From NCBI GenBank assembly GCA_029982105.1, contig JARRCQ010000130.1, positions 1 to 5,476 of the forward strand: DNA of 5,476 bases. The letters are read 5' to 3'. This DNA is from Candidatus Atribacteria bacterium. GTDB taxonomy: Bacteria; Atribacterota; Atribacteria; Atribacterales; Caldatribacteriaceae. Below the pieces are notes generated by a model that did not search any database, was not told the origin of the DNA, and saw only the letters and a list, made by a program, of their open reading frames with translations. Every line of letters begins with the position of its first letter. Position 1 is the stretch's first letter. The position numbers were made by a program, and so were the translations under genes. This document shows, piece by piece, positions 1-5,476 of the stretch.

Positions 1-843
1 AAAGAAAAAGTGAAAGATGTTTTAGTTCGAGCTTATAAGTATAATGGAGGAGTTACTTTTTGGGAATTATTTGCAACTACCAGTGACCCTGGTCAATGGG
101 AAGAGCAATGGTTTCTCCTCCGTAAATATTATCAATCTCAAAATGACAGTCTGGGGCGCTATTTAGAAGAGAAGGAAATTAAGGAAAATAAGGAGAAAGA
201 GTTGGCGCAAATGATTCGCTTGGAGTTGGTATTAAAAGAGCAAGCACTTTTGGAAAACGAAAAGTTAGCCAAACTTAAAGATACCCGAGAGAAAATGCGG
301 CAAAAGATTGCCTCGGATAAGAAACAATTTGAAAAAACAAAAAATGAATTGGTTAAAGCTCAAAAGGAGTTGGAAAATTTGATTGCTAAACTCCAGGAAG
401 ATATAAGAAAGAGAAGAGAGAGTCAGCCTCCTGTTTCTATTACCCCGGTGAAACAGGGACGCCTTTTTTGGCCGGTGCAGGGTACAGTCATTGAAGGTTT
501 TGGAGAACGAAAAGACCCTCGTTATGGAATTTCCTTTTATAATCCGGGTATAGATATAGGAGCGGAGAAGGGGGCTCCAGTTTTTGCTGCTCACGATGGA
601 GTGGTGATTTTAGCCCAAACTCTTCGGGGTTATGGGAAAACTATCCTTTTAGATCACGGAGATATAATAACTATGTATGCTCATTTAGGGGAAATAAAAG
701 TGGCAGGGGGGCAAGAAGTAAAAGGGGGAGAAGTTATTGGTACAGTAGGCGATACCGGTCTTGCAGAAAGACCTCTTCTTCACTTTGAAGTGAGAGTAGG
801 AAGTAGTGCTCGAGAAGAAGACCCCCTCAAGTGGCTGAGATAG
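1..843 (+). CDS. EnvC-like murein hydrolase activator, coiled coil plus degenerate LytM (M23) domain, 5' partial
   Basis: The reading frame is open from base 1, so the gene begins upstream; the GTG at 10 is merely the first start-like codon inside the window. Residue numbers count that GTG as 1. Residues about 35-140 are rich in Glu, Lys, Leu and Gln and look like a long coiled coil. A Pro-rich linker follows, then a LytM/peptidase M23 domain at about 150-277, opening with FWPVQGTVIEGFGERKDPR. EnvC-family proteins are exported, recruited by FtsEX, and activate cell-wall amidases at the septum; the missing N-terminus should carry the signal peptide and the first coiled-coil part. The zinc-site motif HxxxD reads NPGID (Asn178, Asp182) and the HxH motif reads LLH (Leu256, His258), while His225 in YAHL is kept. 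Loss of two key histidines suggests an activator rather than an active endopeptidase, as in E. coli EnvC. It ends 11 bp before the S41 protease gene, a common partner. Family assignment is strong; amidase activation is inferred. Confidence 0.88.
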   Translation, partial: KEKVKDVLVRAYKYNGGVTFWELFATTSDPGQWEEQWFLLRKYYQSQNDSLGRYLEEKEIKENKEKELAQMIRLELVLKEQALLENEKLAKLKDTREKMRQKIASDKKQFEKTKNELVKAQKELENLIAKLQEDIRKRRESQPPVSITPVKQGRLFWPVQGTVIEGFGERKDPRYGISFYNPGIDIGAEKGAPVFAAHDGVVILAQTLRGYGKTILLDHGDIITMYAHLGEIKVAGGQEVKGGEVIGTVGDTGLAERPLLHFEVRVGSSAREEDPLKWLR

Positions 844-846
844 GAG
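842..846 (+). promoter_or_regulatory. Ribosome binding site of the S41 protease gene
   Basis: AGGAG lies 8 bases before the ATG at 855 and overlaps the TAG stop of the upstream EnvC-like gene (841-843). A second, weaker AGGA sits closer to the start. The arrangement supports start choice and translational linkage of the two genes. Confidence 0.65.
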
Positions 847-854
847 ATTAGGAA

Positions 855-2027
855 ATGAAAAACAAAGAAATCTGGTTGATTGGTTGTTTAATTGCTTTAT
901 TGATAGTAATTATGGTTTGGGAAAACCAGGACAATAAAGGAGTTTATGGCTTAGAAGATACTGTGGCATTAGATAAGTGGCAACCTTTTCTTGAAACTCT
1001 CCTTTTATTGGAGGACAATTTTTATTCTGATACACCCCTGGATGATAAGGTTTTGATGGAAGAAGCCATTCGAGGAGTGCTAAAGGCCACTGGCGACCCT
1101 TATGCTCGTTATTTGAATGAAGAAGATTATAAAATGGAAAATTCTGACCGGATAGAAGGAGAATTTTCTGGTTTGGGTATAGTTATAGCTATTAAAGATG
1201 ATAAACTTACCGTTATTTCTCCTTTTCAAGGCTCTCCAGCAGATAAAGCAGGAATTAAAGCTGGAGATATCATTGTAGAGATAGATGGAGTGCCCACGCT
1301 GGGTATGTCCTCTGATGAAGCAGTACGAAAGATGAGGGGAGAACGAGGAACTAAGGTTACCTTAACCATTTACAGAGAGGGAGAAGAAGAAAACATTGTG
1401 GTAGAAGTAGTGCGAGATATAATCAAAATTCAAAGTGTGAAATGGGAAATACTCTCTGAAGGTATCGGACTTATCACTATTTCTGAGTTTCATGGTCGGA
1501 CTCAAGAAGAGTTAAAAAAAGCCTTAAGTGATTTGCAAGCTCAAGGAGCAAAGGGCTTAATTTTGGATTTGCGCAATAACCCTGGTGGACTTTTGCAAAG
1601 TGCAGTTTTAGCTTCGGGGATGTTTGTTCCTCGAGGTTATCCTCTCTTAATTGTGGAAGATAGAGAGGGGGAAAGAGAGAACATATATAACTTTGTAGAC
1701 CCCCTCTGGAAAGGGCCAATGGTTTTGGTGGTAAATAAAGGAACGGCAAGTGGCGCAGAGATACTGGTGGGAATTTTGCGTGTTCATTTAGGTGCAGAGT
1801 TGGTGGGAGAGACCACTTTTGGTAAGGGAGTGATTCAAGAAGTTTTCCCTCTTTCTCATGGTGGAGGGGTGATTTTTACTGTTTCTAAATATTACCTTCC
1901 CGATGGGACAGATTTAAATGGTAAAGGTTTAGAACCAGACATTCTGGTGAGCGAAGAAGAAGAGCAACTTAAAAAAGCGGAGGAAGAGCTACGTAAATTA
2001 ATCAATGAGAAAGCCTTGGTTTCGTAA
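855..2027 (+). CDS. Carboxy-terminal processing protease, S41 family (CtpA/CtpB-like)
   Basis: This 390-residue protein has an uncleaved-looking N-terminal membrane anchor (about 6-22, after MKNKE), a helical segment (35-95), a PDZ domain (about 103-190, with GLGIVI, SPADKAGIKAGDII and GERGTKVTL) and an S41 protease core (about 195-365). The catalytic set is visible by family spacing: Ser299 in NKGTASGAE, Lys324 in TFGKG and Gln328, with Ser and Lys 25 residues apart as in Bacillus CtpB. LDLRNNPGG (237-245) is the usual S41 core strand. Enzymes of this family cut C-terminal tails of exported or lipid-linked proteins outside the cytoplasmic membrane; PDZ binds substrate tails and gates activity. 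The length is typical. A highly charged Glu/Lys tail ends the protein. Its 3' end overlaps the deacetylase gene by 23 bp. Context suggests substrates in cell-wall hydrolysis, possibly regulators of amidases or endopeptidases, but this is inference. Confidence 0.95.
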   Translation: MKNKEIWLIGCLIALLIVIMVWENQDNKGVYGLEDTVALDKWQPFLETLLLLEDNFYSDTPLDDKVLMEEAIRGVLKATGDPYARYLNEEDYKMENSDRIEGEFSGLGIVIAIKDDKLTVISPFQGSPADKAGIKAGDIIVEIDGVPTLGMSSDEAVRKMRGERGTKVTLTIYREGEEENIVVEVVRDIIKIQSVKWEILSEGIGLITISEFHGRTQEELKKALSDLQAQGAKGLILDLRNNPGGLLQSAVLASGMFVPRGYPLLIVEDREGERENIYNFVDPLWKGPMVLVVNKGTASGAEILVGILRVHLGAELVGETTFGKGVIQEVFPLSHGGGVIFTVSKYYLPDGTDLNGKGLEPDILVSEEEEQLKKAEEELRKLINEKALVS

Positions 2028-3099
2028 ACCTGTTCTGTGGATTATTCTGGGTTTATTAGCCTGGAGTTTATTTCTTTTGTGGGGAGAATGGCAAAAAGGA
2101 GAAAAAGTAAATAACCATTACTTGACCCTGGCTAAACTCTATCCCCGAAATGAAGAAAAGTTTTTAGCTCTTTTTCTTCTTGAAGAGATAAAAAAAGATG
2201 CTCCCCTTCAGGTGGTTAAAACTCCCGAAGAGGGAGGAAATTGGGAAGTTCAAGTTACTCTGGATAGCCAAGAATCGCGAGAGGAATTTTCTCAGAAGAT
2301 GGTAGATTTATTTCAGTTGGTTTCCTCTTTTGGTTTTGTGGTAAAGGAGGAAAAAGAGGAAGAGAAAGATTTTTATTCTATTTTTCGAGGAACAGAACCC
2401 TGGTTCTTTCTCAAAGCTTTTATTCCTCCTCGAGCTCGAGTAGCGTTGGTTATCGACGATTTGGGCTATAACCTGGATATGGATGAGCGGTTTTTAAATT
2501 TACCGGTAAAACTAAATGTTTCTATTTTCCCCCATCTTCCCTTAAGTAGAAAAATTGCTTCTTTAGCTCAAGAAAAAGGGAAAGAAGTGCTTATTCACTT
2601 TCCTATGGAAGCAGAAGATGCTCGAGAAAATAGCAAAGAAACATTTTTACTCCGGGTGGGAGATAGTCGGGAAGAAGTCCAAAAAAAATTGGAAGAGGCT
2701 TGGCGCTTGATTCCTCAAGCTAAGGGAATAAATAATCACAAGGGCTCTCGAGCGACTTCTGATTATCTGCTGATGAGCTACTTTGTTGATAGCTTGAAAG
2801 GGAAGGAGTTATATTTTCTGGATAGTTTAACTTCCTCTAATTCGGTGGCTTATCGTTTAGCTTCTCAGGGGGGGATTCCTTCGTTTCGCCGGGATGTATT
2901 TTTGGATGGAGAACCTTCCTTTTCTTACGTTATGGCTCAATTAAAGAAAACAGTGGAGATAGCCAAGAAAGAAGGAGAAGCTATTGCTATTGGTCATCCT
3001 AATGAGGCAACTTGTGAAGCCATTTACCAGTTCGTAACTGGTTTTTCTGAACCGGGAGTAGAATTTGTTTTTCTTTCAGAAATGGAGGGAAGAAAGTGA
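2005..3099 (+). CDS. Divergent polysaccharide deacetylase family protein (YibQ/DUF610-like), membrane anchored
   Basis: The 364-residue protein starts with a basic MRKPWFRKP followed by one membrane segment (about 10-27), then an extracytoplasmic region of about 100 residues with no family I recognise, a charged KEEKEEEKD stretch (114-122), and the deacetylase-like domain (about 143-360). Marker motifs of the family are present: VIDDLGY (149-155, with Asp151 and Asp152), HFPME (198-202), GINNHKGS (241-248, His245), FLDS (271-274), RRDVFLD (295-301) and IGHP (329-332). The fold is related to NodB-type metal-dependent deacetylases, but the substrate is not established; a wall- or envelope-derived sugar is likely. 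In E. coli yibQ lies beside envC, which agrees with this neighbourhood. The ATG at 2005 is the only usable start, because an in-frame TAA lies at 1999-2001. The nearest good Shine-Dalgarno sequence is unusually far upstream, so translation probably depends on ribosomes finishing the protease gene. Confidence 0.92.
   Translation: MRKPWFRKPVLWIILGLLAWSLFLLWGEWQKGEKVNNHYLTLAKLYPRNEEKFLALFLLEEIKKDAPLQVVKTPEEGGNWEVQVTLDSQESREEFSQKMVDLFQLVSSFGFVVKEEKEEEKDFYSIFRGTEPWFFLKAFIPPRARVALVIDDLGYNLDMDERFLNLPVKLNVSIFPHLPLSRKIASLAQEKGKEVLIHFPMEAEDARENSKETFLLRVGDSREEVQKKLEEAWRLIPQAKGINNHKGSRATSDYLLMSYFVDSLKGKELYFLDSLTSSNSVAYRLASQGGIPSFRRDVFLDGEPSFSYVMAQLKKTVEIAKKEGEAIAIGHPNEATCEAIYQFVTGFSEPGVEFVFLSEMEGRK
3084..3089 (+). 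promoter_or_regulatory. Ribosome binding site of the hotdog thioesterase gene
   Basis: GGAGGG lies 6 bases before the GTG at 3096, within the last codons of the deacetylase gene. It supports the GTG start and the 4-base GTGA overlap (3096-3099), the classic arrangement for stop-start coupling. Confidence 0.75.
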
Positions 3100-3506
3100 A
3101 CTTTGTAGATGATAATAATTGTTTATTCTGTGGTAGTCAAAATCCTTATGGTTTTCATTTAGTGTTTCGACAAGAAGATAATTTTGCCGTTACAGAAACT
3201 TCGGTTCCCTGGTATTATCAAGGATTTAAAGGGGTAGTCCATGGAGGGATAGTGGCAGCTCTTTTAGACGAAGTCATGTCTCATAGCTTGAAAAACGCGG
3301 GAATTGAGGCAGTAACTGGTACTTTAGAAGCGCGGTACATAAAACCTCTTTTAACTGAAAAACCTCTCGTTGCTCGAGGTCGGGTAGTTAAGCAAGAGGG
3401 AAGGATAATAGAGGCACAAGGAGAAGTAATTCAAGAAGGAGAAGTAGTAGCTCGAGGAAAAGGAATTTTTGTCATACCTCGAGAAAGGAGTGAAAAAAAT
3501 GGCTGA
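3096..3506 (+). CDS. PaaI-like hotdog-fold acyl-CoA thioesterase
   Basis: This is a complete 136-residue single hotdog domain, the usual length for the PaaI/YbdB-like thioesterases. The N-terminal CLFCGSQNPYGFHL (9-22, Cys9 and Cys12) is a common opening of one PaaI subgroup. VVHGGIVAALLDEVM (47-61) gives the HGG signature (His49-Gly51) and the central hotdog helix with the acidic Asp58 and Glu59, one of which would serve catalysis. Members hydrolyse acyl-CoA thioesters in the cytoplasm, as tetramers or dimers; the acyl substrate cannot be read from sequence. The start is GTG, overlapping the deacetylase stop by 4 bases with a strong Shine-Dalgarno site. The end overlaps the gltX start by 8 bases. 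A thioesterase between envelope genes and a tRNA synthetase suggests co-expression rather than a shared pathway; salvage of aberrant acyl-CoAs or lipid turnover is possible but unsupported here. Confidence 0.88.
   Translation: MNFVDDNNCLFCGSQNPYGFHLVFRQEDNFAVTETSVPWYYQGFKGVVHGGIVAALLDEVMSHSLKNAGIEAVTGTLEARYIKPLLTEKPLVARGRVVKQEGRIIEAQGEVIQEGEVVARGKGIFVIPRERSEKNG
3484..3490 (+). promoter_or_regulatory. Ribosome binding site that fixes the gltX start
   Basis: AAAGGAG lies 8 bases before the ATG at 3499. It decides against the in-frame upstream TTG at 3469, which would add ten residues (MSYLEKGVKK) not expected before the conserved VRTRFAPSPTG opening of bacterial GluRS. Confidence 0.8.
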
Positions 3507-4971
3507 AGTGAGGACTCGATTTGCTCCCAGTCCTACTGGTTTTTTGCATTTAGGAGGAGCAAGGACGGCTCTATTTAACTGGGCATTGGCTCGTAAAGAA
3601 AAAGGTAAGTTTATTTTAAGAATCGAAGATACCGACGTAGCTCGCTCTACCGAAGAAGCGGTGGAAGTGATTTTAGATAGCCTCAAGTGGTTAGGGCTAT
3701 ATTGGGATGAAGGGCCTTATTTTCAAAGTAAGCGTTTAGAAATTTACCGACAATATGCTCTCCTGCTTCAGGAAAAAGGTTTAGCTTACGAATGTTTTTG
3801 TACTCCCGAAGAGCTGGAAGAGAGAAGACAAAAAACTATGGCTCAAGGTGAGAATTGGCGCTATGATCGTAAATGCTGGAATCTGAAAGAAGAAGAAAAG
3901 GAAAAGCTTAGACAGGAGGGAAGAAAGTCGGTTTTGCGCTTTTATATCCCCCCCGGGGAAACTACTTTCATAGATATGTTACGAGGAGAAGTTCATTTCC
4001 AGAATGAAGAATTAGATGATTTTGTGATTATGAAATCAGACGGGATGCCTACCTATAATTTTGCCTGTGTGGTAGATGATGCTCTAATGAAGATTTCTCA
4101 CGTAATCCGGGGTGATGATCATATTTCCAACACCCCCCGGCAGGTTTTACTTTATCAGGCTTTGGGTTTCCCTCTTCCTCAATTTGCTCATATCCCTATG
4201 ATTTTAGGTAAAGATAAAACTCGCCTGAGCAAAAGGCATGGCTCTCCCTCGGTTACCTATTATCGAGACCAGGGTTATCTTCCTGAAGCTCTTTTTAATT
4301 ATTTAGCTCGCTTGAGCTGGGCTAGTGGAGAAGAGGAAAAGGAAATATTTTCTCGAGAAGAGATAGTAGAGAGATTTTCTATAGAAAATGTTACTAAACA
4401 TGCGGCAGTTTTTGACCTGGATAAGCTGAACTGGATGAATAGTGTCTATATTCGCCAGGCGGACAATAAATATCTATGCTCTATTTTAGAGGAAATCTTG
4501 GTGCGAAAAGGAAGGATAAAGCCCGAAGAAATTACCTCTGCTCATCGGGAATATTGGGAAAAAGTAATAGACCTGATGAAAGAGAGGATTAAATACTTGG
4601 CTCAACTGGAAGAGGAAGCCAGTTACTTTTTTACTGAGGAAGTGGAGTTTGACCCTCCTGCTTTTGAGCAGGTTTTAGGAGGGGAAGAAGTAGAAGAAAT
4701 ACTAAAAGATTGCGAAGAAATGTTATCTCAGATAGAGGATTTTCGAGCTCCGATTTTAGAGGAAGCAGTGAGAGAAATGGCAGAGAAGCGAGGAGTTAAA
4801 GCAGCGAAATTTATCCATCCTCTACGGGTAGCAGTGTCGGGGAAAAAGGTGGGACCAGGACTTTTTGAGCTTCTGGAGGTATTAGGAAAAGAAAAAGTGA
4901 TAAAAAGAATCCAGAGAGCCAAGAACTTGATTAAAGAACCTCGTTTTCCTCAAAATAGTGGTGGTGAGTGA
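3499..4971 (+). CDS. gltX: Glutamyl-tRNA synthetase
   Basis: The 490-residue enzyme charges tRNA-Glu with glutamate in the cytoplasm and is of normal length for the bacterial class I GluRS. The Rossmann catalytic domain opens with VRTRFAPSPTGFLHLGG (4-20), where HLGG is the HIGH motif. RIEDTD (41-46) is the conserved glutamate-site strand. A zinc-type insertion is suggested by Cys99, Cys101 and Cys126, followed by Asn128 where E. coli has His127. VIRGDDHISNTPRQ (202-215) and the KMSKS-equivalent DKTRLSKRHG (239-248) complete the active site. The helical anticodon-binding part runs from about 300, with AVFDLDKLNWMN typical of the family, to the C-terminus, where KVGPGLFELLEVLGKE (450-465) is also characteristic. 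The ATG at 3499 is preferred over the upstream in-frame TTG because of its Shine-Dalgarno site. It overlaps the thioesterase gene by 8 bases and the helicase start region. Whether it also charges tRNA-Gln is not visible here. Confidence 0.97.
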   Translation: MAEVRTRFAPSPTGFLHLGGARTALFNWALARKEKGKFILRIEDTDVARSTEEAVEVILDSLKWLGLYWDEGPYFQSKRLEIYRQYALLLQEKGLAYECFCTPEELEERRQKTMAQGENWRYDRKCWNLKEEEKEKLRQEGRKSVLRFYIPPGETTFIDMLRGEVHFQNEELDDFVIMKSDGMPTYNFACVVDDALMKISHVIRGDDHISNTPRQVLLYQALGFPLPQFAHIPMILGKDKTRLSKRHGSPSVTYYRDQGYLPEALFNYLARLSWASGEEEKEIFSREEIVERFSIENVTKHAAVFDLDKLNWMNSVYIRQADNKYLCSILEEILVRKGRIKPEEITSAHREYWEKVIDLMKERIKYLAQLEEEASYFFTEEVEFDPPAFEQVLGGEEVEEILKDCEEMLSQIEDFRAPILEEAVREMAEKRGVKAAKFIHPLRVAVSGKKVGPGLFELLEVLGKEKVIKRIQRAKNLIKEPRFPQNSGGE

Positions 4972-5461
4972 TGTGGGAGAACAGATAGAAATCACCCCTC
5001 AGTTTTCCGAAGCGCTCGAGCTTTTAGAAAACACCTCGCGCAGTGTATTTATTACTGGAAAAGCGGGGACGGGAAAATCTACTCTTCTACGAATTTTTCG
5101 TGATAATACCAAAAAGAAAGTGGTGGTTTTAGCTCCTACTGGTGTTGCTGCTTTAAATGTTAGAGGGCAAACCATCCACTCTTTTTTTCGATTTAAACCG
5201 GATATAACTCAGGATAAGGTAAAAAAGATTACTAAAAAAGGCAACAAAAATATTTATAAAGAAGTAGATACCATCGTAATAGATGAGATTTCGATGGTTA
5301 GGGCTGACCTTTTGGATTGCGTGGATAAGTTTTTGCGCCTTAATAGTGGTAAAGCCAAAGAACCTTTTGGTGGGAAACAAATGATTTTTATTGGTGACCT
5401 TTATCAACTCCCTCCGGTGGTTAAGACAAAAGAGAGAGAAATTTTTAGTTGCTGCAGATAA
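4958..5461 (+). CDS. PIF1-like superfamily 1 DNA helicase, N-terminal ATPase part only, truncated
   Basis: The 167 residues match the start of PIF1/RecD-like 5'-3' DNA helicases. Visible motifs: Walker A GKAGTGKST (34-42), motif Ia APTGVAALN (59-67), TIHSFF (72-77), Walker B VIDEISM (107-113, Asp109 and Glu110) and motif III GDLYQLPPV (146-154). Family members are several hundred residues long; everything after motif III, including the second RecA-like domain and motifs IV-VI, is missing. The frame ends in SCCR and TAA at 5459-5461, fifteen bases before the window edge. As encoded it could bind ATP but should not unwind DNA. The start is uncertain: GTG codons at 4958, 4961, 4964 and 4973 are in frame, the first three overlapping the end of gltX, and none has a strong Shine-Dalgarno site. 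The last lies just past the gltX stop and fits the usual short leader. Truncation could be a real pseudogene, an insertion boundary or a sequencing/assembly-end error. Confidence 0.85.
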   Translation: MVVSDVGEQIEITPQFSEALELLENTSRSVFITGKAGTGKSTLLRIFRDNTKKKVVVLAPTGVAALNVRGQTIHSFFRFKPDITQDKVKKITKKGNKNIYKEVDTIVIDEISMVRADLLDCVDKFLRLNSGKAKEPFGGKQMIFIGDLYQLPPVVKTKEREIFSCCR

Positions 5462-5476
5462 ATAATATTTTAAAAA
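5459..5476. other. All-A/T tail after the broken helicase frame
   Basis: The last 18 bases of the window contain no G or C, unlike any other stretch of this window near a gene end. They include the TAA of the helicase frame. No inverted repeat or terminator stem can be shown in the few bases available. It may be a boundary of inserted DNA, an intergenic start, or low-quality sequence. Confidence 0.4.

Noticed and set aside
40..45. TATAAT-like hexamers (also near 4052) as promoters
   Set aside because: Both are inside conserved coding sequence and no matching -35 element at proper spacing is visible; chance is enough in AT-leaning DNA.
265..594. Antisense open frame of about 110 codons under the EnvC-like gene, and similar minus-strand frames at 1477-1749, 3351-3686, 4728-4922 and 5153-5407
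   Set aside because: Each lies opposite a well-supported gene, has no recognisable domain and no ribosome site I could see; they look like shadows of purine-rich coding strands.
2681..2688. Run of eight A in the deacetylase gene as a frameshift or slippage site
   Set aside because: The frame is intact on both sides with conserved motifs before and after, and no slip product would be meaningful; it simply encodes Gln-Lys-Lys.
3469..3498. Ten-residue N-terminal extension of gltX from TTG at 3469
   Set aside because: The ATG at 3499 has a well-spaced AAAGGAG and the protein then begins just before the conserved VRTRFAPSPTG; the extension lies wholly within the thioesterase gene.
5459..5461. 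Reassigned TAA codon allowing the helicase to continue
   Set aside because: The protease gene ends with TAA at a normal family length and continuing in the same frame meets another TAA at 5471-5473 or gives no family match, so a standard code with a broken or misread gene is simpler.
1..5476. CRISPR arrays, tRNA genes, riboswitches, insertion sequences or defence systems
   Set aside because: Nearly every base is in a recognised + strand gene. I saw no regularly spaced repeats, no terminal inverted repeats, no transposase, and a lone truncated PIF1-like helicase is not evidence of a defence system.

Overview
The window (5,476 bp, AT-leaning, roughly 40% G+C by eye) is one tightly packed block of six genes, all on the + strand. 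Junctions are either short overlaps or, in one case, an 11-bp gap, so it reads as a single operon segment. I see no internal terminator, no RNA gene, no repeat array and no mobile element. Purine-rich coding strands, Glu/Lys-rich proteins and strong Shine-Dalgarno sites point to a bacterium. The set EnvC-like + CtpA-like + divergent polysaccharide deacetylase suggests a lineage with an FtsEX/EnvC-type cell-separation system, probably a diderm. The phylum cannot be fixed from this sequence.

Region 1 (1-3099) is a cell-envelope module. It starts with the C-terminal part of an EnvC-like coiled-coil/LytM protein, cut by the window edge, whose LytM domain has lost catalytic residues. Next comes a membrane-anchored PDZ/S41 serine protease (CtpA/CtpB family) with an intact Ser-Lys-Gln active site. 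The third gene is a membrane-anchored divergent polysaccharide deacetylase (YibQ family). Similar trios downstream of ftsE-ftsX are familiar in several bacterial groups. They fit a job in controlling septal peptidoglycan hydrolysis, processing the exported proteins involved, and trimming or modifying wall-derived sugars.

Region 2 (3096-4971) is cytoplasmic housekeeping: a PaaI-like hotdog thioesterase translationally coupled to the deacetylase gene, then a complete glutamyl-tRNA synthetase (gltX).

Region 3 (4958-5476) holds the N-terminal ATPase part of a PIF1-like superfamily 1 helicase. It stops abruptly at 5461, just after helicase motif III, and is followed only by A/T bases to the window end. 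This is the one visibly broken gene. A frameshift, an insertion boundary or a sequence-end error could each explain it.

I found no clearly new biological system. The observations most worth a second look are the broken helicase, the degenerate LytM site of the EnvC-like protein, an unassigned extracytoplasmic region in the deacetylase, and a strong frame-locked excess of the palindrome CTCGAG.
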